Below, one piece after another: positions 9,702 to 18,790 of a stretch of DNA of 64,000 nucleotides (position 1 is the first letter of the stretch; each line of letters opens with the position of its first letter). The stretch spans positions 4,526,001-4,590,000 of the forward strand of contig NZ_CP140152.1 in NCBI RefSeq assembly GCF_034479515.1, written 5' to 3'. A program made the translations under genes and the position numbers. The stretch comes from Duganella zoogloeoides. GTDB taxonomy: Bacteria > Pseudomonadota > Gammaproteobacteria > Burkholderiales > Burkholderiaceae_D. The notes under the pieces were generated by a model. The model had not been told where the DNA came from. It searched no databases and saw only the letters and a list, made by a program, of their open reading frames with translations.

Positions 9702-10796
9702 TTAACCAGCGGTTCGGCCGGCGAATTCGTTCAGGTAGTCCACTAGGGCTTGCACCCCTTCGATGGGCATGGCGTTGTAGATCGATGCGCGCATGCCGCC
9801 GACGGACTTGTGGCCCTTCAGTTGCAGCAGGCCGCGCGCCTTGGCGCCGGCCAGGAATTCGTCGTTCCGGCTCTCGTCCTTCAGGTAGAAGGGAATGTTC
9901 ATGCGCGAGCGGCTGCCCGCTTGCACGCGGGTCTGGTAAAAATCGTCGGCGTCGAGCGCCGCGTACAGCAGTTTGGCCTTGGCGATATTGCGCTGTTCCA
10001 TCGCTGCCACGCCGCCGTTCTTTTTCAGCCACTGGAACACCAGGCCGGCAATATAGATGCCGTAGGTAGGCGGCGTGTTATACATGGAGTCGTTGTCGGC
10101 CACCAGCTTGAAGTCGAACGCCGACGGGCAGGCCGGCAGCGCCTTGCCCAGCAGGTCGTCGCGCACGATGACGATGGTCAATCCGGCCGGGCCGATGTTC
10201 TTTTGCGCCCCGGCGAAGATCACGCCGTATTTGGCCACGTCGATCACGCGCGACAGGATGTGCGACGACATGTCGGCCACGAACAGCACGCCATCCTGCG
10301 GCTGCGGCACGCCGGCGTCGAAGTCGAACTCCACGCCGTCGATGGTCTCGTTGGTGCACATGTGCAGATAGGCCGCGCCGGGCGTGAGCTTCCACTCGGC
10401 CTGCGGCGGCACCGACGTCATGGACGACGCGGCGATGTTGACATTGGCGTACTTGGCGGCTTCCTTGATGGATTTGCCCGACCACGAACCGGTGTGGATG
10501 AAATCGATGGTTGCTGGCTGCGGCTTGTGGCCCACCAGGTTCAACGGAATCAGGGCATTCTGGGACAAACCCCCGCCCTGCATGAACAAGATCTTGTAAT
10601 TGTCCGGTACTGCCAGCAGCTCGCGCAGGTCGCGCTCGGCCGCCTTGTAAATCGAAATAAACTCCGGTCCGCGGTGGCTCATCTCCATCACCGACATGCC
10701 GCTGCCATGCCAGTCCAGCATTTCGGCAGCCGCTTGCGCCAGCACTTCCTTGGGCAGGACGGCAGGGCCGGCGGAGAAGTTATAGATGTGAGTCAC
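9702..10796 (-). CDS. serC: Phosphoserine aminotransferase
   Basis: 364 aa class V PLP enzyme that makes 3-phosphoserine from 3-phosphohydroxypyruvate; it also serves pyridoxal synthesis. It begins [14 protein letters not shown] after a GTG start at 10796, which has AAGGA seven bases upstream. A TTG at 10817 would add seven unlikely residues. Other motifs are [11 protein letters not shown] (about 70) and the lysine in [14 protein letters not shown] (about 190-203). It begins the serC-pheA-hisC-tyrA-aroA run after the gyrA terminator. Confidence 0.95.
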   Translation of the reverse strand: MTHIYNFSAGPAVLPKEVLAQAAAEMLDWHGSGMSVMEMSHRGPEFISIYKAAERDLRELLAVPDNYKILFMQGGGLSQNALIPLNLVGHKPQPATIDFIHTGSWSGKSIKEAAKYANVNIAASSMTSVPPQAEWKLTPGAAYLHMCTNETIDGVEFDFDAGVPQPQDGVLFVADMSSHILSRVIDVAKYGVIFAGAQKNIGPAGLTIVIVRDDLLGKALPACPSAFDFKLVADNDSMYNTPPTYGIYIAGLVFQWLKKNGGVAAMEQRNIAKAKLLYAALDADDFYQTRVQAGSRSRMNIPFYLKDESRNDEFLAGAKARGLLQLKGHKSVGGMRASIYNAMPIEGVQALVDYLNEFAGRTAG

Positions 10797-10831
10797 GTTG
10801 CGTTCCTTGGTGATCAATATAGGGAGTCCCT

Positions 10832-10884
10832 AAAAAAACAGGGCCAGTCTATTGTCGCACTGCTGCTCACAATAACCTGGCCCC
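10832..10884 (-). terminator. Strong terminator between gyrA and serC
   Basis: On the minus strand GGGCCAG...TATTGT pairs with ACAATA...CTGGCCC across a 13-base loop and is followed by TGT7. It lies between the gyrA stop (10922) and the serC start, so gyrA is transcriptionally separate from the amino acid operon. Confidence 0.85.
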
Positions 10885-10921
10885 GTGGCGCCCGGACTGG
10901 GGTCCGGACCGATGCTGCGAA

Positions 10922-13642
10922 TTACTCCGGCTGAACGTCGTCGGCAGGCTTGTCGTCACCGGCATCGGTGGCGTCGGCGCCGTCAGCGTCAGCAACTGCG
11001 GGGGCAGCCGCTACCACTGGCTTGCCGTCCGGGCCAGGCTCGAGTTCCACTTCGTCGATGTCGGTTTCCACCACGCGCTGCAAGCCGGACAGCTTGGTGC
11101 CGTCTTCCACCGCGATCAGGGTCACGCCTTGCGTGGCGCGGCCCATTTCGCGGATCTCCGCCACGCGGGTGCGAATCAGCACGCCGCCGGTGGTGATCAG
11201 CATGATCTCGTCGGTCGGCTCCACCAGGGTGGCGGCCACCACGCGGCCGTTACGCTCGGAGGTCTGGATCGCGATCATGCCCTTGGTCCCACGGCCATGG
11301 CGCGTGTACTCGGTGATCGGGGTACGCTTGCCGTAGCCGTTCTCGGTGGCGGTCAGCACCGACTGCTGCTCGTTCTCGGCGACGAGCAGCGCGATCACGC
11401 GCTGGCCTTCATCGAGGTTCATGCCGCGCACGCCACGGGCATTGCGGCCCATCGGACGCACGTCGTTTTCGTCGAAGCGCACGGCCTTGCCGGAATCCGA
11501 GAACAGCATCACATCGTGTTCGCCGTCGGTCAGTGCAGCGCCGATCAGGAAGTCGCCTTCGTCGAGGTCCACGGCAATGATGCCGGCCTTGCGCGGGTTG
11601 CTGAAGTCTTTCAGCGGCGTCTTTTTCACGGTGCCCAGGCTGGTGGACATGAACACGTAATGGTCTTCGGGGAAGGTGCGGTTTTCGCCCGACAGCGGCA
11701 GGATCACGGTGATCTTCTCGTTATCGGCCAGCGGGAACATGTTCACGATAGGCTTGCCGCGCGAGTTGCGCGAGCCTTGCGGCACTTCCCAGACCTTGAG
11801 CCAGTACATGCGGCCACGGTTGGAGAAGCACAGGATGTAATCGTGCGTGTTGGCGATGAACAGCTGGTCGATCCAGTCTTCTTCCTTGGTCGCCATGGCC
11901 TGCTTGCCGCGACCGCCGCGTTTTTGCGAACGGTACTCGGAAATCGGCTGCGCCTTCATGTAACCGGTGTGCGACAGGGTGACCACCATGTCTTGCGGCG
12001 TGATCAGGTCCTCGGTATTGAGGTCGCTGGCATTGTGTTCGATGCTCGAACGACGCGGGTCCTTGGCAGGATCGCCGAATTCGGTGACCACGCTGGTCAT
12101 CTCGTCGGTGATGATGGTGGTCACGCGCGATGGCTTGGACAGGATGTCCAGCAGGTCGGCGATTTCGGCCATCACGTCCTTGTACTCGTTGACGATCTTG
12201 TCCTGTTCCAGACCGGTCAGGCGTTGCAAACGCATTTGCAGGATTTCCTGCGCCTGGTCGTCGGACAAACGGTACATGCCGTCGGCCTGGATGCCGTAGT
12301 GCTTGGGCAGGTGCTCGGGACGGAATGCTTCGATGCCGCCCACGGTATCGCCTTCGCCGGTACGGGCCAACATTTCGCGCACGATGGACGAATCCCACGA
12401 ACGGTCCATCAGGGCCGCCTTGGCCACCGGCGGCGTTGGCGCTGCCTTGATCAGGGCGATGAAGTCGTCGATGTTGGCCAGAGCCACGGCCAGACCCTCG
12501 AGCACGTGACCGCGTTCGCGCGCCTTGCGCAGTTCGAACACGGTGCGGCGCGTGACCACTTCGCGGCGGTGCGACAGGAAGCACTGCAGCATTTCCTTCA
12601 GGTTCAGCAGGCGCGGCTGGCCGTCGACCAGCGCCACCATGTTCATGCCGAACGTATCCTGCAACTGGGTCTGCTTGTACAGGTTGTTCAGGACGACTTC
12701 CGGTACTTCGCCGCGTTTCAGCTCGATCACCACCCGCATGCCCGATTTGTCGGACTCGTCGCGGATGTCGGAAATGCCTTCGAGCTTCTTGTCGCGCACG
12801 TTTTCGGCGATGCGCTCCAGCAGCGACTTCTTGTTGACCTGGTACGGCAGCTCGTCGACGATGATCGCGGTGCGGCCGCCGTCCTTGCCGTATTCCTCGT
12901 AGTGAGTCTTGGCGCGCATGACCACGCGGCCACGGCCGGTGCGGTAACCGTCGCGCACGCCCGAGACGCCGTAAATGATACCGCCGGTCGGAAAGTCCGG
13001 CGCCGGGATCAGTTCGATCAGTTCGTCGATCGAGCATTGCGGGTTTTGCAGCACGTGCAGCGCGCCGGCAATCACTTCGTGCAGATTGTGCGGCGGGATG
13101 TTGGTGGCCATACCCACGGCAATACCGGACGAGCCGTTGATGAGCAGGTTGGGGATGCGGGTAGGCAGAACGGTCGGCTCTTTTTCCTTGCCGTCGTAGT
13201 TGGGCTGGAAGTCGACCGTGTCTTTGTCGATATCGGCCAGCAGTTCGCTGGAGATCTTGGCCAGCCGGCACTCGGTGTAACGCATCGCGGCCGCGCCGTC
13301 GCCATCGACCGAACCGAAGTTACCCTGGCCATCGACCAGCATGTAGCGCAGCGAGAAGTGCTGCGCCATGCGCACCAGCGTGTCGTAAATCGACGCGTCG
13401 CCGTGCGGGTGGTACTTACCCATGGTGTCGCCGACCACGCGCGCGCACTTGACGTAAGCGCGGTTCCACACGTAATTGGATTCATGCATCGAGAACAAGA
13501 CCCGGCGGTGCACCGGCTTCAAGCCGTCGCGCACGTCCGGCAAGGCGCGGCCCACGATCACGCTCATGGCGTAATCGAGGTAGCTCTTGCGCATCTCTTC
13601 TTCGAGGGAAATAGGAATTGTTTCTTTTGCGAATTGATCCAT
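10922..13642 (-). CDS. gyrA: DNA gyrase subunit A
   Basis: 906 aa. The N-terminal breakage-reunion domain carries the catalytic tyrosine at residue 122 (RYTECRL). The C-terminal half has the beta-pinwheel repeats and the GyrA box QKRGGRGK near residue 565. The C-terminus ends in an Ala/Asp-rich acidic tail. The quinolone-determining region reads HGDASIYD at 80-87, so position 83 is alanine where E. coli has serine, while Asp87 is kept. ATG at 13642. Divergent from ompA across 451 bp. Confidence 0.97.
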   Translation of the reverse strand: MDQFAKETIPISLEEEMRKSYLDYAMSVIVGRALPDVRDGLKPVHRRVLFSMHESNYVWNRAYVKCARVVGDTMGKYHPHGDASIYDTLVRMAQHFSLRYMLVDGQGNFGSVDGDGAAAMRYTECRLAKISSELLADIDKDTVDFQPNYDGKEKEPTVLPTRIPNLLINGSSGIAVGMATNIPPHNLHEVIAGALHVLQNPQCSIDELIELIPAPDFPTGGIIYGVSGVRDGYRTGRGRVVMRAKTHYEEYGKDGGRTAIIVDELPYQVNKKSLLERIAENVRDKKLEGISDIRDESDKSGMRVVIELKRGEVPEVVLNNLYKQTQLQDTFGMNMVALVDGQPRLLNLKEMLQCFLSHRREVVTRRTVFELRKARERGHVLEGLAVALANIDDFIALIKAAPTPPVAKAALMDRSWDSSIVREMLARTGEGDTVGGIEAFRPEHLPKHYGIQADGMYRLSDDQAQEILQMRLQRLTGLEQDKIVNEYKDVMAEIADLLDILSKPSRVTTIITDEMTSVVTEFGDPAKDPRRSSIEHNASDLNTEDLITPQDMVVTLSHTGYMKAQPISEYRSQKRGGRGKQAMATKEEDWIDQLFIANTHDYILCFSNRGRMYWLKVWEVPQGSRNSRGKPIVNMFPLADNEKITVILPLSGENRTFPEDHYVFMSTSLGTVKKTPLKDFSNPRKAGIIAVDLDEGDFLIGAALTDGEHDVMLFSDSGKAVRFDENDVRPMGRNARGVRGMNLDEGQRVIALLVAENEQQSVLTATENGYGKRTPITEYTRHGRGTKGMIAIQTSERNGRVVAATLVEPTDEIMLITTGGVLIRTRVAEIREMGRATQGVTLIAVEDGTKLSGLQRVVETDIDEVELEPGPDGKPVVAAAPAVADADGADATDAGDDKPADDVQPE

Positions 13643-14093
13643 TGGCGGGTCGACTGATCTTTGACTGTGAGGTTATCTTGTAAGCAATGTATGCCGCACT
13701 TACTACACTGTTGCCCTGCCCTTCAATAAGGACAGGCAAGAGTAGGATTTTAACATGCGGACAGGGGCACTAACACAATTTGCCCTCGGGGCCAGCGCCT
13801 ATGCGGGTCGGCGCACGATGCACGCTTGTAACACGATGTAATATTCATGACACATTACTCATTTATTATCGACAATCACGTTGCGACAAAACAACATATT
13901 GGTAGTGAGCAAATTGGTGCAAAGGTGCACCGCTTTCGCGCACGAGGATCTATTGTGGCAAAATGAATCAGAAGTCAATTGCTTGTTTCGCAATCGGGAG
14001 ACGGGCGTGACGCCCCTGCGTGGTAAAATCCGGCCCACGTAATGCACGTCGCGCAGTTTTTCTGCGGATATCACCCCCGAAAGGAAGAAAAAT
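13643..14093. promoter_or_regulatory. Divergent intergenic region of gyrA and ompA
   Basis: 451 bp without a credible gene, AT-richer than its flanks. It must hold the gyrA promoter on the left and the ompA promoter on the right. TAAAAT at 14023-14028 is a possible -10 for ompA, but I see no convincing -35 at the right distance. A small inverted repeat around 14006 (GGCGTGACGCC) precedes it. No transcription start can be assigned with certainty. Confidence 0.4.
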
Positions 14094-14807
14094 ATGAAGA
14101 AACTTATTTCGTTGTTGGCCATCTCGGCTGCCTTTGCAGGTTCGGCATTCGCGCAAACCGCGCCTACCGCACCACCTTACGCTCCTGTTACCCAGGACAT
14201 CAAGGCCGCAACGCCGAAAAGCGCCTACGTGCAAGATGCACGCGGTGTGATCGTGCGTGATCCGTTCGGCCTGTGCTGGCGCACCGGCTACTGGACCCCG
14301 GCCGATGCCGTGCCAGGTTGCGACCTGCCACTGTGCGTTGAGCCAGAAAAACTGGAAAATGGCAAGTGCGTAGCACCGCCGCCACCAGTGGCCCCAGCAC
14401 CTGCACCAGCTCCAATGCCAGCCCCAGCACCGAAACCAGTTCCAGTGCCTACCGCACAAAAAGTGAGCTTCGCAGCTGACGCGTTCTTCGATTTCGACAA
14501 ATCGGTCCTGAAACCAGAAGGCAAAGCCAAGCTGGACGAAGTGACGTCGAAACTGGGCGCCATCAACCTGGAAGTCATCATCGCTGTCGGCCACACCGAC
14601 TCCGTTGGTTCGGACGAGTACAACCAGAAGCTGTCGGTACGCCGCGCTGAAGCAGTCAAAGCCTACATCATCTCCAAGGGCGTTGACGCAACCCGCGTGT
14701 ACACCGAAGGCAAGGGCGAGAAACAGCCAGTTGCCGACAACAAGACCGCCGAAGGCCGCGCGAAAAACCGTCGCGTAGAGATCGAAGTCGTAGGCACCAG
14801 CAAGTAA
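14094..14807 (+). CDS. ompA: OmpA-family outer membrane / peptidoglycan-binding protein
   Basis: 237 aa. A signal peptide (MKKLISLLAISAAFAGSAFA, cleavage near residue 20) is followed by about 80 residues with two cysteine pairs (GLCWRTGYW and CDLPLCV), a Pro/Ala-rich linker (about 100-120), and a C-terminal OmpA domain. The last carries FDFDKSVLKPEGKAKL, VGHTDSVGSDEYNQKLSVRRA and the closing NRRVEIEV, which bind diaminopimelate in peptidoglycan. No eight-strand barrel is present, so it is the short soluble or anchored type typical of Burkholderiales near gyrA. GGAAGAAA precedes the ATG. ubiG follows after the repeat and terminator. Confidence 0.9.
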   Translation: MKKLISLLAISAAFAGSAFAQTAPTAPPYAPVTQDIKAATPKSAYVQDARGVIVRDPFGLCWRTGYWTPADAVPGCDLPLCVEPEKLENGKCVAPPPPVAPAPAPAPMPAPAPKPVPVPTAQKVSFAADAFFDFDKSVLKPEGKAKLDEVTSKLGAINLEVIIAVGHTDSVGSDEYNQKLSVRRAEAVKAYIISKGVDATRVYTEGKGEKQPVADNKTAEGRAKNRRVEIEVVGTSK

Positions 14808-14825
14808 TATAAGGGTAACTCTCAA

Positions 14826-14925
14826 GCCTACTGCGCGACCCGCTATCGCCTCTCCGTTGCTCAGCGTACCTCCGTACGCTTCCGCTACTCAAGACGATAT
14901 CGGGCCGCTCGCTACGGCTTTCGAG
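14826..14925 (+). repeat. Dispersed hairpin repeat, copy A
   Basis: About 100 bp, close to 91% identical by eye to 63113-63205 read on the minus strand. The core AGCGTAC/GTACGCT stem lies inside longer imperfect arms that pair across the whole unit, so its RNA could fold into one long hairpin. It starts 19 bases after the ompA stop and precedes the terminator, in the same sense as the gene. Confidence 0.75.
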
Positions 14926-14942
14926 TCACCCCGCCGCACGAA

Positions 14943-14966
14943 CCCCGCCTCGGCGGGGTTTTTTTA
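14943..14966 (+). terminator. ompA terminator
   Basis: CCCCGCC-TC-GGCGGGG stem followed by T7, between repeat copy A and ubiG. Confidence 0.9.
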
Positions 14967-15014
14967 TGCCTGCTGCTTTAGAATAGCGGGATATCTTTTC
15001 ATGAAAGCCGCACC

Positions 15015-15713
15015 ATGAACGCTGATCCGTTAGAACTGCAAAAATTTTCCGACCTGGCCCACCGCTGGTGGGACCCTACCTCCGAGTTCCGTCCCCTGCA
15101 CGAAATCAATCCGCTGCGTCTGGAGTGGATCAATGCCCGCGTGCCGCTGGCCGGCAAGAAGGTGATCGACATCGGTTGCGGCGGCGGCATCCTCAGCGAA
15201 TCGATGGCGCGCAAGGGCGCCGACGTCACCGGCATCGACCTCGGTGAAAAAGCGCTGAAAGTGGCCGACCTGCACAGCCTGGAATCGGGCGTGCAAGTAC
15301 GCTACAAACTGGTGGCCGCCGAAGACATGGCCGCGCAGGAACCGGGCCAGTACGACGTGGTCACCTGCATGGAAATGCTCGAACACGTGCCCGATCCCGG
15401 CGCCATCGTGCGCGCTGCCGCCGCGCTGGTCAAACCGGGCGGCCACGTGTTCTTTTCCACGCTCAACCGCAATCCCAAGTCCTACCTGTTTGCCATCATC
15501 GGCGCCGAGTACGTGCTGCGCATGCTGCCCAAGGGCACCCACGACTACGACAAGTTCATCACGCCGTCGGAACTGGCGCAATACGTGCGCAGCGCCGGCC
15601 TGGAAACGCGCGGCATGAAGGGCCTCGGCTACAACCCGCTCACCAAGATCTATTCACTCAATGACGACACCAGCGTCAACTACATGATCGCCACCACCCG
15701 CCCACTCGACTGA
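15015..15713 (+). CDS. ubiG: Ubiquinone biosynthesis O-methyltransferase
   Basis: 232 aa SAM-dependent methyltransferase acting in two O-methylation steps of ubiquinone synthesis. The start region [26 protein letters not shown] is typical of UbiG, as is motif [15 protein letters not shown] (about 50-63) and the later [12 protein letters not shown]. The family pattern [15 protein letters not shown] is also present near 150. gph follows four bases after the stop. The ompA-ubiG-gph order opposite gyrA is a conserved Burkholderiales arrangement. Confidence 0.96.
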   Translation: MNADPLELQKFSDLAHRWWDPTSEFRPLHEINPLRLEWINARVPLAGKKVIDIGCGGGILSESMARKGADVTGIDLGEKALKVADLHSLESGVQVRYKLVAAEDMAAQEPGQYDVVTCMEMLEHVPDPGAIVRAAAALVKPGGHVFFSTLNRNPKSYLFAIIGAEYVLRMLPKGTHDYDKFITPSELAQYVRSAGLETRGMKGLGYNPLTKIYSLNDDTSVNYMIATTRPLD

Positions 15714-15717
15714 CCTC

Positions 15718-16389
15718 ATGACCACTGCCCTGACTGCCCCGCGCGCCATCCTGTTCGACCTCGACGGCACACTGGCCGACACCGCGCCCGACCTGGCCGC
15801 CGCCGTCAACCTGCTGCGCACCACGCGCGGCCTGCAGCCGTCCGACTACGAACTGCTGCGCCCCACCGCGTCGGCTGGCGCGCGCGGCATGATTGGCGTG
15901 GCCTTTGGCATGACGCCCGAGGACGATGGCTACCTGGCACTGCGCGACGGCTTCTTCGACAACTACGAAGCCAATATCGCCAACCACAGCACGCTGTTTG
16001 CCGGCGTGCCCGAGCTGCTGGCCGGCATCGAAGCGGCCGGCGTGCAATGGGGCGTGGTGACCAACAAACCGAAGCGCTTTACCGACCCGCTGCTGCCACT
16101 GATCGGCCTGGGCCACGCCGCCTGCTCGATCTCCGGCGACACCACGGCCCACGCCAAGCCGCACCCGGCGCCGCTGTTCGAAGCCGCCGCGCGCCTGGGC
16201 CTCGATCCCCGCGATTGCTGGTACGTAGGCGACGACCTGCGCGACATCCAGGCCGGCAAGGCGGCCGGCATGCCGACCATCGCGGCCGGCTGGGGATACT
16301 GCGGCGCGCACAAGCCGCTGGACTGGCAGGCCGACCGCGTGCTGAACGACCCGCTGGCATTGCTGGCCCTGATGCAGGAAACGTTGTAA
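15718..16389 (+). CDS. gph: Phosphoglycolate phosphatase (HAD family)
   Basis: 223 aa HAD-superfamily phosphatase. The nucleophile motif FDLDGTLADTAPDLAAAVN is at about 13-31, motif II VVTNKPKRF near 115, and the metal-binding YVGDDLRDIQAGKAAGM at about 170. It removes phosphate from 2-phosphoglycolate formed in DNA repair or oxygenase side reactions. Translationally coupled to ubiG (4-bp gap), with which it is often paired. Confidence 0.9.
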   Translation: MTTALTAPRAILFDLDGTLADTAPDLAAAVNLLRTTRGLQPSDYELLRPTASAGARGMIGVAFGMTPEDDGYLALRDGFFDNYEANIANHSTLFAGVPELLAGIEAAGVQWGVVTNKPKRFTDPLLPLIGLGHAACSISGDTTAHAKPHPAPLFEAAARLGLDPRDCWYVGDDLRDIQAGKAAGMPTIAAGWGYCGAHKPLDWQADRVLNDPLALLALMQETL

Positions 16390-16528
16390 CCGCCGCGCAT
16401 TTGCTCGGTTCTGTAGAAAACTGTTGATTTGCAAGGAGAGCAGGGGTAGCCTCCGTATTACTGCGTAGAATTACTTATTATTTCTATAGCAATTACTCAG
16501 CGACCCTTTTCAACCTACTTTCGACATC

Positions 16529-17566
16529 ATGACTCTTCCCGAGCTGGCTGCCCAAACCCTGCAGCCTCAAGCAGAGCAAATGGCAGATTACACGGCGTAC
16601 ATTCCCGAACGCCATACCGCCCCGCAAAGCTGGTACGCCAGCGTCGCCGATGCCAGGATCCACTGGTACGACCTGATCGCCGGTTTCCCCGAGCGCCTCG
16701 ACATCCACGATCCGGTCGGCCGCTACCAGCGCCGCATGCAGTTCGAGCTCGACGCGGTGGCCTCCAGGCACCACCTGTTCTTCGCCCTCACCCGCCCGCC
16801 GGTGCGCTTCGACGCTGCCGGAACCGTCCACTGGGGATTTTTCTCGCTCAAGTTGACCCTGCCCTTGCTCGTAGGACAGGAGCAGAAGCGCGACAGCATC
16901 ACCTTCGAACTCACGGTGCCGTTTGCCGCCACGCTGAAAAAGCCGCTGGTCCAGCTCACGGCCAAATACGTCACGCTCAACTGGGGCGGGCTGGTGGAAA
17001 CTTTCTCTGTCCACGATATCCTGCTGGCCCATGCCCCGGACAAGGTGCCGTGCCAGGTGGTGTACGTGGGCCAGACCCATGACCCGGAAGCGCAACTGTC
17101 ACGCGCGCATCTCCCCGCGCTGCAAAAGCTGCACGCCAGGCACAAGGAAGATCTCGACACCCTGCTGCTGGTCCAGCAGCTCGACGTCAAGGTCAACTGC
17201 GCCAGCGGCGACCCGGCCGAACTGCCCCACAACGCCCACCCGCGCGCCGCCGCCGTGCTGCAAGGCGAACGCATGGACTTGCTGGAAGCGGCCCTGGTCC
17301 GCTACTTCGAGGGCACCGCGCCGCTGTCGCGCAAGGAAGACGAACGGCAATTGCGGCGCGAACGCGTGACGGCTGTGCAAGAAGCCAACAACCTGGTGCA
17401 GTTCACCATCGATTTACAGTGGCCGGAACTGGGCGCATATGACAAAATCGGCTCCGGGCAAGTGGCTGCGGCAACCCGCCACCTGCTCAGCTGCTTTGTC
17501 GCCGACGGTGACGTAATTGTGTCCCGCATGACACCTCCTGAACCTGCCAAGGGCGCCAGGGTGTGA
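16529..17566 (+). CDS. Uncharacterized protein with a degenerate GIY-YIG-like motif (paralogue 1)
   Basis: 345 aa, no signal peptide or membrane segment. I do not recognise a named family. It is clearly paralogous to the next gene: shared are WYDLIAGFPER, a mixed beta region with FFSLKLT and FAATLKKP, TLNWGGLVE, then VVYVGQTHDP and, about 75 residues on, LLEAALVRYFEG. The last two resemble the YIG strand and the catalytic-glutamate helix of GIY-YIG nucleases. The arginine expected after YVGQT is a glutamine here (QLSRA). No clear ribosome site precedes 16529; the in-frame ATG at 16580 is an alternative. Confidence 0.6.
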   Translation: MTLPELAAQTLQPQAEQMADYTAYIPERHTAPQSWYASVADARIHWYDLIAGFPERLDIHDPVGRYQRRMQFELDAVASRHHLFFALTRPPVRFDAAGTVHWGFFSLKLTLPLLVGQEQKRDSITFELTVPFAATLKKPLVQLTAKYVTLNWGGLVETFSVHDILLAHAPDKVPCQVVYVGQTHDPEAQLSRAHLPALQKLHARHKEDLDTLLLVQQLDVKVNCASGDPAELPHNAHPRAAAVLQGERMDLLEAALVRYFEGTAPLSRKEDERQLRRERVTAVQEANNLVQFTIDLQWPELGAYDKIGSGQVAAATRHLLSCFVADGDVIVSRMTPPEPAKGARV

Positions 17567-17669
17567 ACCCAAGTGTGACATTTAAAGTTTCTTCACGGAA
17601 ATAATGGATGGATACAATTCGCGGCAGGGTCTATACTGCCCGCTTGATCTGACACACTGGAGCATCCAC

Positions 17670-18788
17670 ATGACGAGCGATTTACCCGACCAGGTCGCCG
17701 GCGAGGACGATCAAGAGCCCTCGCTGGAAGAACTGGGACTGGTATTGCCGCCCGAGGATGCGCCGGAGCCGTTCCATGACCTGCTGACGGCGCCCGAAGC
17801 ATTCGACGACCTGTTGCCGCTGCTGCCGAAACGCAGCAACGCACGGCAAACCTGGCGCGTCACCGTATCCGACGCCAAGTACCATTGGTATGACCTGTTT
17901 GCCGGCTTCCCCGAGCGGCCCGACATCCGCGACCCCATCGGTCGCCAGCTGCGCCGCATGCAGTTCGATCTCGAGGCGACCATGGAGAAGCGGCTGATTT
18001 ATTTTGTCATCAACCGCCCCATCGTGCGTTTCGACCACGAGCGCAGCGTCAGCTGGGCGTTCTTCTCGCTCAAGCTCACGGTGCCGATCCTGATCGGCAG
18101 CGAAGGCAAACGCGGCACCGTGCAGATGGACCTGGAAATACCGTTCGCGGCCACGTTCAAGAAGCCGATCGTCACCATGACCGACTGCTTCATCACCCTC
18201 AACTGGGGCGGCCTGGTGGAAGCGCTGTCGATCCACGAGGTGCTGCAACGCTACGACCACGGCCTGAAAATTCCCAGCAAGGTGCAATACGTGGGGCAAA
18301 CCAAGGACCCGGCCGGCCGCCTGGCACGCGCGCGCCTGTCCGCCGTGCAACGCATCCACTACAACAATAACGATCACCACGACCTGCTGCTGCTGGTGCA
18401 ACGCATGCAGGTGGAAGTACTGTGCGACGATGGCGACCCGAGCGAGAAGCCGGTGAACCAGAACGCGGTGGCGGCCGACATGCTGCTCAAGGACCGGGTG
18501 GACGCCATCGAATGCGCGCTGATCCGGTATTTCGAAGGGCCGATCATGCAGGGCCGCACCAGCCGCGAAGTGGATGTGCGGCGCGAACGGCTGCGCGAGA
18601 TCGAGGCCAATAATCACCTGGACGGCGTGCGCATCGACCTGCGCATCGACGACGACAACCCGTACAACGAGTTGTACTCCATCGCCGCGCCCGCCTCGCG
18701 CGCGCACATTTTCGATTGCACTTTCAAGGACGGCGCAGCGATGACGGTGCCGCTACCCCAAGAAACGCCGGGCAAGGCGCGCGCCTGA
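17670..18788 (+). CDS. Uncharacterized protein with a GIY-YIG-like motif (paralogue 2)
   Basis: 372 aa from the ATG at 17670, which has GGAG seven bases upstream; an ATG at 17604 lacks one. About half its residues match the preceding gene, in the same order: WYDLFAGFPER, WAFFSLKLTVPILIG, FAATFKKP, TLNWGGLVEAL, VQYVGQTKDPAGRLARARL, then DAIECALIRYFEG. Unlike its neighbour, it keeps the Arg of the GIY-YIG pattern (GRLAR) as well as the Glu. The acidic N-terminus (first 45 residues, many Asp/Glu) is an extra. 103 bp separate the two genes. Possible nuclease or DNA-binding role is inference only. Confidence 0.6.
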   Translation: MTSDLPDQVAGEDDQEPSLEELGLVLPPEDAPEPFHDLLTAPEAFDDLLPLLPKRSNARQTWRVTVSDAKYHWYDLFAGFPERPDIRDPIGRQLRRMQFDLEATMEKRLIYFVINRPIVRFDHERSVSWAFFSLKLTVPILIGSEGKRGTVQMDLEIPFAATFKKPIVTMTDCFITLNWGGLVEALSIHEVLQRYDHGLKIPSKVQYVGQTKDPAGRLARARLSAVQRIHYNNNDHHDLLLLVQRMQVEVLCDDGDPSEKPVNQNAVAADMLLKDRVDAIECALIRYFEGPIMQGRTSREVDVRRERLREIEANNHLDGVRIDLRIDDDNPYNELYSIAAPASRAHIFDCTFKDGAAMTVPLPQETPGKARA

Positions 18789-18790
18789 AA

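Noticed and set aside
13859..14825. Long minus-strand frame opposite ompA
   Set aside because: Shadow of ompA, whose signal peptide and OmpA domain are unmistakable on the plus strand.
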